64,000 nucleotides of DNA. It comes from Verrucomicrobiota bacterium (GTDB taxonomy: Bacteria; Verrucomicrobiota; Verrucomicrobiia; Chthoniobacterales; Terrimicrobiaceae). The stretch is taken from positions 1 through 64,000 of the forward strand of contig JAGWWS010000012.1 in assembly GCA_018970255.1 (NCBI GenBank), given 5' to 3'. A model generated the notes under the pieces. The model worked only from the letters and a program-made list of their open reading frames with translations. It was not told the origin of the DNA and searched no databases. Shown in pieces: positions 49,894 through 58,865 of this stretch (position 1 is its first letter; the number at the start of each line of letters is the position of its first letter). Both the position numbers and the translations under genes were made by a program.

Positions 49894-51069
49894 CTACTCG
49901 CGGAGGAGCGGCGCGGGGGGATTCCCGGGGAATGGCAGCGTGGAACCGAGCCCCACCAGCTTTTCCTCGAGCACCGCACGGATGCGCTTCGAGGCGCGGC
50001 CGTCGCCGTAAACGCTCGATCCGTTCGACATCGCCCGATGGGCTTCGTCGTTCACCAGCAATTCGTGCGCGCCGCCCATGATGTCCTGAACATCGGTGCC
50101 GACGAGCCGCAGCGTTCCGGCCATGACGCCCTCGGGCCGCTCCGTTTCGCGCCGCAGCACAAGCACCGGCTTGCCCAGGGCGGTCGCCTCCTCCTGCACG
50201 CCGCCGGAATCCGAGAGGACAAAGTGGGATTGCTGCAAAACGGAGAGGAACTCCTCGTAGTTGAGCGGCTCGCAAAGCGTGACCCCCCGTTGGTTCGAAA
50301 GGACCGGCATGACGAGTTCGCGCACGCCGGGGTTCGGGTGGACCGGGAAGAGGAAATGCGTATCCGGGTGCGATTCCGCGAGGTGCTTCACGGCGAGCGC
50401 AACCGAGCGCATCGGGAGCCCGAGGTTTTCGCGCCGATGGCATGTCACAAGGACGAGGCGCTTCCGTCCGTCGCCGAGCCCCGCCGGCAGCTCGCGGCCA
50501 CGCAGCCGCGACACCATCCACTTCAGCGCATCCACGACCGTGTTCCCGCAAACATAGATCGAATCGCCATCCACATTTTCCCGCCGGAGCTTGTCCGCGG
50601 CGTATTCGGTCGGCGCAAAGTTCCAATCCGCCAACCGCCCGAGGAGCGTGCGGTTCAATTCCTCAGGAAACGGGGAGTAGCGCCGGTGCGAGCGCAGGCC
50701 GGCCTCGACATGCCCGACGGGAATCTGGTGGTAGAACGCGGCGAGCCCGCCGACGAGTGCGCTGGTCGTGTCGCCCTGGACCAAAACGGCCGCTACGGGG
50801 CGCGACCCGAAAAGCTCACCCAGTTCGCGCGAGAGCACGGCCGTGAGGTCCCACAGCTTCTGCCGCGGGCGCATGACATGCATGTCGATGTCCGGCACGA
50901 TCCCGAAATTGTCGAAAATCTGCGCCACCATATCCCCGTGCTGCGAAGTGGAGACCGTAAATGGAACAAGCGAAGCCGACTCCGAAAGCTCCCGGATCAC
51001 GGGGGCGAGCTTGATGGCTTCCGGGCGTGTTCCGACGACAATGGCGATGGTTTTTTTGGCGTTTCTCAT
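49894..51069 (-). CDS. wecB: UDP-N-acetylglucosamine 2-epimerase (non-hydrolysing)
   Basis: 391 residues. Converts UDP-GlcNAc to UDP-ManNAc in the cytoplasm. Hallmarks: IAIVVGTRPEAIKLAPVI, VLVQGDTTSALVGGLAAFY, VGHVEAGLRSHRRYSPFPEE with catalytic Asp/Glu residues, VTCHRRENLG, and LSDSGGVQEEATALGKPVLVLR. The ATG overlaps the nfrB stop by 4 bases, making it the last gene of the bcsB-DUF2334-nfrA-nfrB-wecB operon. In E. coli UDP-ManNAc from WecB is the substrate of the NfrB pathway, so the linkage is functionally telling. Confidence 0.95.
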   Translation of the reverse strand: MRNAKKTIAIVVGTRPEAIKLAPVIRELSESASLVPFTVSTSQHGDMVAQIFDNFGIVPDIDMHVMRPRQKLWDLTAVLSRELGELFGSRPVAAVLVQGDTTSALVGGLAAFYHQIPVGHVEAGLRSHRRYSPFPEELNRTLLGRLADWNFAPTEYAADKLRRENVDGDSIYVCGNTVVDALKWMVSRLRGRELPAGLGDGRKRLVLVTCHRRENLGLPMRSVALAVKHLAESHPDTHFLFPVHPNPGVRELVMPVLSNQRGVTLCEPLNYEEFLSVLQQSHFVLSDSGGVQEEATALGKPVLVLRRETERPEGVMAGTLRLVGTDVQDIMGGAHELLVNDEAHRAMSNGSSVYGDGRASKRIRAVLEEKLVGLGSTLPFPGNPPAPLLRE

Positions 51070-53735
51070 GGAGCGGCGAATTCAAAGTGCAGCGGGACCC
51101 CGGCGCACCGGCGGCGGATCTCTGCAAGGTCGGCGGCGGCGGGAATCGACCCGAGGCGGAAGGTGATCCCGGCGGAGTTGAAATCATGGACGCGGATTCC
51201 CGTGCGCTCGGCGAAACCCGGCGCAAGGATTCCACCGCCGTCAGGGTCCGAGGGGGAATCGTCGAACCCCGCCGTGTCCAAGCCCGAAACCCTTTGCAGC
51301 GCCGCGGCAACCTGCGCGCGGGTCGCAAGCCCAAGCTGGATCACCAGGCGGTCCACAGGACCCGTGACATGCCTGGACATGTTCGCAAGGCGCCTTGCAT
51401 TGTCTGCGGACAGCGCGCCGGAGCGGTGCAATTCCCCGATGAGCGATTGCGCCGTGGTGCGCAACTGGGCGAAGCGTTGCCACGGAACTGCAAACCCGGA
51501 CGGCGCATCGGCGGAAAACACCAGCGCCCCGTTCAAAAATCGTTTCACACCCGCTTCGACCGCCGGATGCATGGGTTCGCAAATGCCGAGCGTGCCATCG
51601 TGGAGCGGAAGGATCCGGTGGACCTCGCAAAACAGCGACCCGAGCGCCCCGATCAGCGACAGGCTCGGCGTGGCATGCGAAATGTCTGCGGCGTTCGCGC
51701 GGCAAGCTTCAGCCAAGGCGTCACGCACCTTTCCGGCGGAGACCATTTTGAGGGTTACAAGGGCCTCGGCGGTGGAAACGCCCTGCAGGAAGCGGTGGGT
51801 GTCCAACCTTGCGCGCTGTTCCGCGGAAAGATCCCCCAGGATTTCCGCCAAGGGATCCGCAAACCTTTCCCCGAGCGCCCGCGCCGGGTAAACCGCCTCG
51901 CGGACAAAACGGAAATTCGACGGGCGAACGAGACAAGCCTGCAGCGGCTTCCCGATGGTTTTGGAAATCTCCCCCGTCTTCTCGTGGTCCGGGGCTTCCA
52001 CAAACGCGAACACCTGCGCGCCGTCGCTCCCCATCCAAAGCGGCATCGCCCCTTCGCGGACAGCCATTTCCTCGGTCCAAACCCCAAGCAACGCGGGATC
52101 CACATCGCGCGAAACCATCGACCGCACGGCGAGCCCGGACTGCTTGGCCCAAGCCTCCGAAAAGCCATCCTCGTCGATTTTCCCCGCATCGAGGAGCGCC
52201 ATGGCGGCGGAGCGCCCGTGGTTCCGCTCGAGGAGCTTCGCGAGTTCCGCCCTCGTGGTGTGCCCGTCCTCGACCAGCACATCCTCGATCGTTTTCCCGA
52301 AACCGCCGAGTTCGGCCGCGCCGGGGAAGGTGTGCCGGGTTTTCACCCACGCGAGGGGGCTGTTGAACAAACGGTGGCGGGCGTAGAGCGCCGATGCCAC
52401 CAGCGTCGCCCCCATGTTGACGATGTTTGCCACCGGATACCTCGGGACCGCGAACAGCCCCTGCTTCAGGCCATAGACCTCGGAAACGCAAGCGACCTTC
52501 TGCCCGACGCGGTAGGTCAGGAGCGCCGTGTCCACGAGGACGATGTTCCAAAGGACCGAATTCCCCTCGAAAAGCGGCCGCAAGAAAAACGAGTTCGAGA
52601 GCTGGGTTTGCCGGATGCCGAATTCGGCCAGCATGTAGGCGACCACGCAGTAGCCAGCGGCGTTCACGGTGTGGACCAGCGGTGTCCGGCGGTCGCGGAC
52701 GAGCGTGTATTTCACCGCTGCGTTCCCCTTCCAGCCGCCCATCTCCCAGCCTTGGAATGCCGTTCCGATGATCCAGCGTGCCTTTTGCCGGACCGCGGCA
52801 ACAAAGCGGGTGGGGAAATTTTCGCGCACGGCGACCCTCTCCCTTACCACCCTCGGCTCCCTTGCCTTTCCGTCCTTGGTGGGCCTGAGCACGCGCCGTT
52901 GGACCAGGTTGTCCACAAAACCAACGCGGAACCCGGTCCGCCGGAGTTCCAGCCCGACCAGGTAATCTTCGGCGAGCGAACCCACGGCAAACGGGCACTG
53001 TTCATGCATGGATGCAAGGTGATCGATCGCGCGCCGCGAGAAAGCCGTCCCGACGCCTGCCGACGGCACCACGCCGCCGAGCGCCTCGCGGCTGCACATA
53101 TCCTTCAGGTGGAGTTCGCTGAATTCGTCGATGTAGCAATTCCCGACCCAATTCGCCAGCGGCGGCAAGGCGAGTGGCAGCACCGGCAACTGCGCCATGT
53201 CGAACTCGGCCGGCACATGCTTGTTGTAAACCTTCAGCGTGAGCGGGTGCAGGATGTCCTCGGCATCGTGCAGGGCGATGATGTCGTATTGCTTCCGCCC
53301 CGGGATTTCCGCGGCCTTCATCGCGCGGAAAATCCAATTCAGGCAGTCCGCCTTCGAAGTCGGCCCCGGGTGCGGCACCACGGCCTTGTGGATGCGGCCG
53401 GATGCCGCGACGAGCCCGTCCACGCAGCGGTTCGTCTCGGCATCGTTTTCATAAACGCCGATAAAGATGTCGTAGCGCTCGTAAAGGAGCGTGCGCCCGG
53501 CGTATTCGGCCATCTTGTTGACGATGCCGCCCTCACGCCACGCGGGGATGAACAGCGCGATTTGGCGTTCCGGTTCCCGCGTGAGGTCGCCGACCGTCAG
53601 GGGCGGCTCGGACCGCCTCTTCCGCAGGTGGCGCAGGAATTGCATGTCGAAAAAAACATCGTCCACGCCGAACACGAAAAACCCGATTGCAGCGGTGTAG
53701 GCGAGGACCAGGAAAATGGTGTGGATGGTATCCAT
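51066..53735 (-). CDS. NfrB-like glycosyltransferase (GT2) with tandem MshEN/GspE-N modules
   Basis: 889 residues from ATG 53735. Order: N-terminal membrane helix; GT2 domain (residues about 60-330) with IALHDAEDILHP (DxD-like), SLAEDYLVGLELRR (ED) and VRQKARWIIG (QxxRW); membrane helices (about 340-460); then from about 475 a regulatory tail. The tail begins KTIEDVLVEDGHTTRAEL, matching the MshEN c-di-GMP-binding pattern, and has further MshEN-like units, one near QSLIGELHRSGALSADNA and another near VDRLVIQLGLATRAQVAAAL, with GspE-N-like segments between. E. coli NfrB, in my recollection, has a single such module. It should polymerise UDP-ManNAc-derived sugar under c-di-GMP control. The longer open frame is antisense-like. 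Confidence 0.83.
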   Translation of the reverse strand: MDTIHTIFLVLAYTAAIGFFVFGVDDVFFDMQFLRHLRKRRSEPPLTVGDLTREPERQIALFIPAWREGGIVNKMAEYAGRTLLYERYDIFIGVYENDAETNRCVDGLVAASGRIHKAVVPHPGPTSKADCLNWIFRAMKAAEIPGRKQYDIIALHDAEDILHPLTLKVYNKHVPAEFDMAQLPVLPLALPPLANWVGNCYIDEFSELHLKDMCSREALGGVVPSAGVGTAFSRRAIDHLASMHEQCPFAVGSLAEDYLVGLELRRTGFRVGFVDNLVQRRVLRPTKDGKAREPRVVRERVAVRENFPTRFVAAVRQKARWIIGTAFQGWEMGGWKGNAAVKYTLVRDRRTPLVHTVNAAGYCVVAYMLAEFGIRQTQLSNSFFLRPLFEGNSVLWNIVLVDTALLTYRVGQKVACVSEVYGLKQGLFAVPRYPVANIVNMGATLVASALYARHRLFNSPLAWVKTRHTFPGAAELGGFGKTIEDVLVEDGHTTRAELAKLLERNHGRSAAMALLDAGKIDEDGFSEAWAKQSGLAVRSMVSRDVDPALLGVWTEEMAVREGAMPLWMGSDGAQVFAFVEAPDHEKTGEISKTIGKPLQACLVRPSNFRFVREAVYPARALGERFADPLAEILGDLSAEQRARLDTHRFLQGVSTAEALVTLKMVSAGKVRDALAEACRANAADISHATPSLSLIGALGSLFCEVHRILPLHDGTLGICEPMHPAVEAGVKRFLNGALVFSADAPSGFAVPWQRFAQLRTTAQSLIGELHRSGALSADNARRLANMSRHVTGPVDRLVIQLGLATRAQVAAALQRVSGLDTAGFDDSPSDPDGGGILAPGFAERTGIRVHDFNSAGITFRLGSIPAAADLAEIRRRCAGVPLHFEFAAP

Positions 53736-53740
53736 GTGGG

Positions 53741-55342
53741 TTACCAGCGGAGCGAAAGCGAAGCCGTGATGCGGAAGTCCGAGTAGGTCGGGCCCGCACC
53801 TCCGCGCGTGTCGTCGAAATTCCTGCCGAGGTAGGCGCCGAGCACATAGTCCACGCTCGTCGTCAGCACCGCCGCCCCCACGGGCGCCGTCACAAACCTC
53901 ACGCCGGGCCCGCCCTCGAGGTAGTTGTCGTAATAGTTCCCGGTGGTGTCCATCGCCACATTGCCGAGCGCATAGGCGTCCACCGCCCCCGCGCGCCCGA
54001 ACTGCAGCACGCGCACGCCCTGCCGGGTTTGCCCGTAGCCGATGCAATCCGAGAGCCGCGTGTAGTAGGCCGCGTCGCCGCCGGCCTCGACGAACCAATC
54101 GAACCTCCCCTGCACGGGCGCCCAGCTGCGCGGAACCCAATTCCCGCCATTGGGCGGGAGCGGGGGCAACCCGCCGGGCGACAGCGTCCCCAAATCCGCC
54201 GAAGCCCACTCGCGCCCCGGACCCCATGCCCAGAAGCCGTTCAAACCGGTGACCAGTTCGGCAAACCAGATGCCGTCGTAGCGCGGCAAGCCCCGGAGGT
54301 TGTTCTGCACGCCGCCGAGCACATAGAGCGTGAAGGATTGGTCCGCGAACGGCCGGATCCGCGCGCCCGCGTGGAAACCCGCAAGGTTCTCGTTGTAAAC
54401 GGTGGGAATCCCCTCCTGGTCCTGGGCATCGCTGGAATCGAGGCTGAAGTCCGCCTGCACGAACGGTTCGATCCACCGGGCGCCCGGGACGAATGTCCCC
54501 TGCCGCAACCGCCCGCTGGCGACGCCGATGTCGTATCGCGACAGGTAAACCCCATACAGGTCGAGTTCGCCCCAGCTCCAGCGCTCCAGGTTGAGCGGTG
54601 GCGACAACGCGGCGATCTCGCGCGCCGCGGCGGCGCCCTCCGCCGAGTCGCCATGTTTGTCGCGCAGGTCCTGCCAAATCGAAAAAGCCTCTTCGTGCGC
54701 GCCCTGGCGGTTGAGGAGGGAGGCCAGTTGAGAGCGGGTCGACAGCGCGGGGTTTTCCTTCAGGGAAAGGTCCCTCAAAACCTGGACCGCTTCTTCCGTT
54801 TGCCCCATCCGGTCAAGCGCAGCCGCCTTTGCCCGCAGCAAGTCCGGCGTTGCCTCCCCTTCGTCCTCGAGGCGCCCGACCGCGGCGACCGCCGCCGCAT
54901 CGTTCCCTTCGGCCGCCAAATCATAGGCGGCCTGCTGCCGTTCGAGCCGGGCTTTCCGGGCTGCGTATTCGCGCTCGCGGCGGAGTTGTTCGGCGGATGG
55001 CGGTTTCGCCTTGGCGGCGAGCTCCTCCGCCTCGGCGCGGTCGAGCGCGGCGAGGCTGCTCGACGCCATCGATGCGACCTGCGGGTCCCAGGATTGCTTG
55101 AGTTGTTCGAACCGCGCGCGCGCCTCGGCATTCCGGCGCTGGAAAACAAGCGCCGTTGCGAGCCGGAACGAAACCCCTTCGTTGCCGGGTTCGGCGGCGG
55201 CGGCTTCCTCCAGCACGCGCACCGCATCGGCGTGGCGGCCTTGGTTGGAGTATTCGATGGATTTTTGAACGGCTTCGTGCGGCTCCGCGCGGACCGGAAC
55301 TGCGAGCGCCGCCACGGCAAGGATCAGTGGAATGGGTCTCAT
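53741..55342 (-). CDS. NfrA-like outer-membrane export protein with TPR region
   Basis: 533 residues from ATG 55342. A signal peptide (ILAVAALAVPVRA) is followed by TPR-like repeats to about residue 260 (EYSNQGRHADAVRVLEEAAA, FRLATALVFQRRNAEARARF). The C-terminal half alternates polar and aromatic residues and ends ITASLSLRW with a terminal aromatic Trp, typical of outer-membrane beta-barrels such as BcsC or NfrA. It is shorter than E. coli NfrA (about 990 residues). It starts 5 bases after the DUF2334-like gene's coupling region and precedes nfrB. Assignment rests on domain order plus linkage to NfrB and WecB. Confidence 0.72.
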   Translation of the reverse strand: MRPIPLILAVAALAVPVRAEPHEAVQKSIEYSNQGRHADAVRVLEEAAAAEPGNEGVSFRLATALVFQRRNAEARARFEQLKQSWDPQVASMASSSLAALDRAEAEELAAKAKPPSAEQLRREREYAARKARLERQQAAYDLAAEGNDAAAVAAVGRLEDEGEATPDLLRAKAAALDRMGQTEEAVQVLRDLSLKENPALSTRSQLASLLNRQGAHEEAFSIWQDLRDKHGDSAEGAAAAREIAALSPPLNLERWSWGELDLYGVYLSRYDIGVASGRLRQGTFVPGARWIEPFVQADFSLDSSDAQDQEGIPTVYNENLAGFHAGARIRPFADQSFTLYVLGGVQNNLRGLPRYDGIWFAELVTGLNGFWAWGPGREWASADLGTLSPGGLPPLPPNGGNWVPRSWAPVQGRFDWFVEAGGDAAYYTRLSDCIGYGQTRQGVRVLQFGRAGAVDAYALGNVAMDTTGNYYDNYLEGGPGVRFVTAPVGAAVLTTSVDYVLGAYLGRNFDDTRGGAGPTYSDFRITASLSLRW

Positions 55343-56541
55343 GGTTTGAAAAAAGTTTGTGTGTCGCCCGCGGGGACGCCCGCGGACCTTGCGGCATCGA
55401 CGATGTCGCGCATGGATTGGAACGGCATCCAGGCGGGGATGACCACGCCGGCGATTCCGCCGCGCAGGAGCCCGATGTCCCGCACATGGTACGCCACGAT
55501 TTCCAATGCCTGCCCGTCCACCCCGCCGCGCACATTTTCGGGGAACAGCGTCCCGCCTCCGGGCAATTTCAATGCGGTGGAAGCCGCGAACGGCTCGGGC
55601 TCGGAATCCGGGGTGGGTTTGTAGAAAACGCGGCCGATCTGCAATGGCAGCCCCGCTTGCCCCGCCGCGTTCTCGAACCCTGCGGCTTCGATCCCTTCGC
55701 TGCGCAGTTTTTCGATATCCGCCGCCGAATCCTTGCCGCGAAGCAGCACCACCCCTCCCCTCGCCTGGATGTGCCGCAGCGCATCCATGAACTCCCCGCG
55801 GGGCACGGGCTCCACGCCCGCGGGAATTTCGCGGAGTTGGACCGAAACCGTAAACGGCGCCTTGCAATGCGCGAGGTAGTCCGCGAGCCGCCGCACCGAT
55901 GCGGTCCCGGATCCGGGGTTGAAATCCTCAATGAGGTAAAACACGCGCGCCGGGCGTTCCGTTTGCCCGAAGAAATCCACCAGCAGGTCCGAAAAAACAT
56001 GGGCCAGCCGCCCGGTGCCAGGCAATGCCGCGAATCCAAACCGCGTGCCATTGCCCCAGGCAAGAGGCTCCGCCCCGCCCGAGTCCGCCACCTCGGCGAG
56101 AACCGTCCCTCCATGCGCCTCCACGGGATAAAACGGATCGACCCTCACCGGCCATTCCCGCCCGCGGAAGCGGAGCTTCCCGTCCGTAACGGGTCGGGAC
56201 TTCACGCCGGCCGCCTTGCCTTCCGCCAGCGGCGCGGCCGCCCCGACGGCGAGCAGCGGCTTTTTCAGGATCTCGGAAAGGACGCCGTTTTTGAAAACCG
56301 GCATCCCGCCCACACCGACCACCACCACGCGTTCCGAGGCGGCGACATCCCCGGAATCCAATTCCCCGGCGGAACGCCGCAAGGGCTCGGCGTCGTATCG
56401 GGAGAGCAGGATCGCGACGGGCTCGACTTCATCGACCATCGAGAACGGCTTCGCAACCGCATCGTAAACCAACAGGGTTTTTCCAAACGCCCCGGAGGGC
56501 GCCAGCGCTGCAAGGATTGCGGCGAAAACCAGCCGCCTCAC
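55339..56541 (-). CDS. Second DUF2334-like (deacetylase-like) exported protein
   Basis: 400 residues from ATG 56541 with a signal peptide (LVFAAILAALAPSGAFG). RVFYLIEDFNPGSGTASVRR, LADYLAHCKAPFTVSVQL and the later VVIPAWMPFQSM parallel the DUF2334 pattern seen in the other member of the island, but the sequence is more diverged. Metal ligands are not all apparent, so it may be a non-catalytic partner. It overlaps bcsB and nfrA by 4 bases on each side (ATGA), so it belongs to the polymer operon. Confidence 0.6.
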   Translation of the reverse strand: MRRLVFAAILAALAPSGAFGKTLLVYDAVAKPFSMVDEVEPVAILLSRYDAEPLRRSAGELDSGDVAASERVVVVGVGGMPVFKNGVLSEILKKPLLAVGAAAPLAEGKAAGVKSRPVTDGKLRFRGREWPVRVDPFYPVEAHGGTVLAEVADSGGAEPLAWGNGTRFGFAALPGTGRLAHVFSDLLVDFFGQTERPARVFYLIEDFNPGSGTASVRRLADYLAHCKAPFTVSVQLREIPAGVEPVPRGEFMDALRHIQARGGVVLLRGKDSAADIEKLRSEGIEAAGFENAAGQAGLPLQIGRVFYKPTPDSEPEPFAASTALKLPGGGTLFPENVRGGVDGQALEIVAYHVRDIGLLRGGIAGVVIPAWMPFQSMRDIVDAARSAGVPAGDTQTFFKP

Positions 56542-58799
56542 AGCTCACCGCCTTCCTCGGCGCCGTGTTTTTTGCGCGTGCGGCGGACCATGAACCTCTG
56601 CGAAAAAAACAGCGCCCCGAGCACCACGATCGCCACGGAGAGGACCAAAATGCTGCCACCCGCCGCTGCGATTCCGGCCTCGGTTTTTTTGATCAGGCGG
56701 TCCTCGGGGTCGCCCTTTCCACCCCCTCGGGCGAAGGACGCACCGAATTCCTCGGCGAGCGACGCCTCCTGCACCGACCGCACATCGTAGGTCACGACCG
56801 TTTTGCCGTCATAGGCGGCGACCGTCCCGCGCAGCCGTTCGCACACGGCGGGCTCCGTGAGCATGGCGAGCGTGTTGTTCCCGCCGAAGCCGGACAATCC
56901 GCCCACGGCGGCAAAAACCTCCCCGCCGCTCCAGGGCGATGGCAGGAGCTGCGCGATGCTGATCCCGGGGTCGAACGAATCCTTCGGCACATCCTCGCCG
57001 CGCATCAGCAAGCGGTCCGGGTTCGACGCCGATTCCTCCACGACGAGCCGCGCCTTTTCGCCAAACGCCTCGGACCATTGGTTTGCGGACCCCAGCACCA
57101 CGCCCGAGCGCGACGCGACGCGGTTCCGGTCCGGCGGCGTGATCGCGCTGTAGGTCGCCAACTCGGGCCAAAGCACGGGCATGTGCGCGAGGCGCGAGCC
57201 GAGGTGCATCCCGATCGCCTTGACCAAACCGTCGCGCTCGCCGCCGGGTTCTCCGGGCACGATGAGCGCAGCCCGCCGCAGGAAGGCATCGCGCAAAAGG
57301 ATGCGGTCGAGCTTGCGCAGGTCGCCGATTTCGATCGGCGCGGTCCGCAGGTCGATGAGCGAATCGCCCGAAATATCCACCCAGGCGCGCTCGTTCGTCC
57401 GGTGCGCGCAATCGGTGCTCCCGATGTCGAGGTAGCTCGACACCGCCAGCAGCGACGGGTCCCGCCCGGAAATCCCCGCCGGGATCGCCATCCGGCGCCG
57501 CGACGGCCCCGTATTCCCCGCATCCAGGGAAACCCCGCCCACCGGCGCGTCGTTCAGCAAAACCTGGAATGCCGAGGTTTTCGAGAGGTTCTCCGCGTGG
57601 TTGAAATACAATTCCAGAAATCCGCCCGCCGCCGTCTCGTATCCCGGAGGGAATTCCAGCTCGCGCGCCCCTGCGTTCCGGAACAACCCGCGCAGCGACA
57701 GCCCGCCGCCATCGAGCGTCCCGAGTTGGAGTGGCGCCCCGGGCGGGTGGGCGAGGCGCTCCACGAGCGGCGACAACACCGGCACCCCCGAGACCGTCCA
57801 GCAATTCGACGGCGCGTTCTTCAGCGCAACGGAACTCCCGAGCGAAAGCGCCGCCTTTTCGAGGCCCGCCGGGTCCGCCCCGGCCACAATGACCCAACGC
57901 CGCTCCGGCCCGCCATCGCGGCCCACGATTTCCTCGGAGAGCAACCCCTCGCCATCCCCGAGTTTTTCCAGCGCCATCGCCGTCGCGGCGGGCAGCGGGA
58001 GTTCCAGCAATTCCTCGCGCAGCCCGATGAGGATTCCGTTGCGCTTGGGCGAAACCGCGGTGAATTCCGAAATGTCGCCGATGCCCACCGCTTCCTCCGG
58101 TAGGTAGCCCGTTTGCCCGAGCCGGGCCGCGGCGATCAAAAGGGTCCGGAGTTCCGAATCGCCGGCGTCCCACGGCAGCAACAGCGAGACGAGCGGTTCG
58201 GGAACCGTTTCCTTCGGCGACAGGAACCCCGGAAGCTCCAGCAGCGCCGCCTCCGCGATCGAATCGGGGAAGCGCTGCAACTCCGCAAAAAGTGGCTGCC
58301 CAGCCGCGGAGACCGAAACCCGGCTCGTGTCGTCGATTTCGATCCACGCCGCCGGATTGTCCACATCCCGGCAATTCATCGCCGTCGTCTGGAGAAGGCA
58401 ATCGATGGACACCCTGTTCCACCCGGGCTGCAGCATTCCCCCGGGGATCTCCGCCGCGAGCGTCCGCCGGTCCTGCGATTCCGCCTCGCCCGCCGCGTGC
58501 CCGACCCGCGCGCTCGCGAGCTGGCGCCCGTTCAGCGAGACCGTGAGCGTCGAGACATCCATGAGCAGCGGGGAGCCGCGCCAGGCGAGCGAGAGTCCGC
58601 TCCCCCCGCTGTAGCGCACATGCTCGGGGAGCCGGAACGCGAATTCCTTTTTCGCGAGCACGCCTTCGAGCCGCCCTTCGCCGGGGCGCACGATCGGGGC
58701 ATCGAACCGGATTTCCGCGTCGGAGCCGGCCGCGGACGCCGGAAAAAACGCCGCCAGCAGGGTTGCCGCGGCGGCGAGGAGAGTGGGTTTGGTTTTCAC
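56538..58799 (-). CDS. BcsB-like cellulose-synthase regulatory subunit
   Basis: 753 residues from GTG 58799. A signal peptide (LLAAAATLLAAFFPASAA) precedes a BcsB-type periplasmic protein with carbohydrate-binding and flavodoxin-like repeats. Examples are RLPEHVRYSGGSGLSLAWRG, VSTLTVSLNGRQLASA, YLDIGSTDCAHRTNERAWVD and AFQVLLNDAPVGG. A C-terminal membrane helix near ILVLSVAIVVLGALFFSQRF anchors it. In cellulose synthesis BcsB supports the BcsA synthase; no BcsA is seen, so here it likely serves NfrB. First gene of the five-gene operon, with a GGGG-N-CCCCAT element 36 bases upstream. Confidence 0.8.
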   Translation of the reverse strand: MKTKPTLLAAAATLLAAFFPASAAGSDAEIRFDAPIVRPGEGRLEGVLAKKEFAFRLPEHVRYSGGSGLSLAWRGSPLLMDVSTLTVSLNGRQLASARVGHAAGEAESQDRRTLAAEIPGGMLQPGWNRVSIDCLLQTTAMNCRDVDNPAAWIEIDDTSRVSVSAAGQPLFAELQRFPDSIAEAALLELPGFLSPKETVPEPLVSLLLPWDAGDSELRTLLIAAARLGQTGYLPEEAVGIGDISEFTAVSPKRNGILIGLREELLELPLPAATAMALEKLGDGEGLLSEEIVGRDGGPERRWVIVAGADPAGLEKAALSLGSSVALKNAPSNCWTVSGVPVLSPLVERLAHPPGAPLQLGTLDGGGLSLRGLFRNAGARELEFPPGYETAAGGFLELYFNHAENLSKTSAFQVLLNDAPVGGVSLDAGNTGPSRRRMAIPAGISGRDPSLLAVSSYLDIGSTDCAHRTNERAWVDISGDSLIDLRTAPIEIGDLRKLDRILLRDAFLRRAALIVPGEPGGERDGLVKAIGMHLGSRLAHMPVLWPELATYSAITPPDRNRVASRSGVVLGSANQWSEAFGEKARLVVEESASNPDRLLMRGEDVPKDSFDPGISIAQLLPSPWSGGEVFAAVGGLSGFGGNNTLAMLTEPAVCERLRGTVAAYDGKTVVTYDVRSVQEASLAEEFGASFARGGGKGDPEDRLIKKTEAGIAAAGGSILVLSVAIVVLGALFFSQRFMVRRTRKKHGAEEGGEL

Positions 58800-58834
58800 G
58801 GCGCGGACCCTATTTCCGCGGCGGCGGGGGCGGT

Positions 58835-58848
58835 ATGGGGTCTTCCCC
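58835..58848 (-). promoter_or_regulatory. GGGG-N-CCCCAT element upstream of the BcsB-nfrAB-wecB operon
   Basis: Minus-strand reading GGGG-AAGA-CCCCAT, 36 bases before the bcsB GTG, in the 66-base gap after the CFA synthase. Confidence 0.5.
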
Positions 58849-58865
58849 GCCGCGCGCGGAAAACC

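Noticed and set aside
51027-55624. Long forward open frames antisense to nfrB and nfrA
   Set aside because: Arg/Pro/His-rich shadow proteins; the reverse strand holds GT2, MshEN and TPR features with ATGA junctions.
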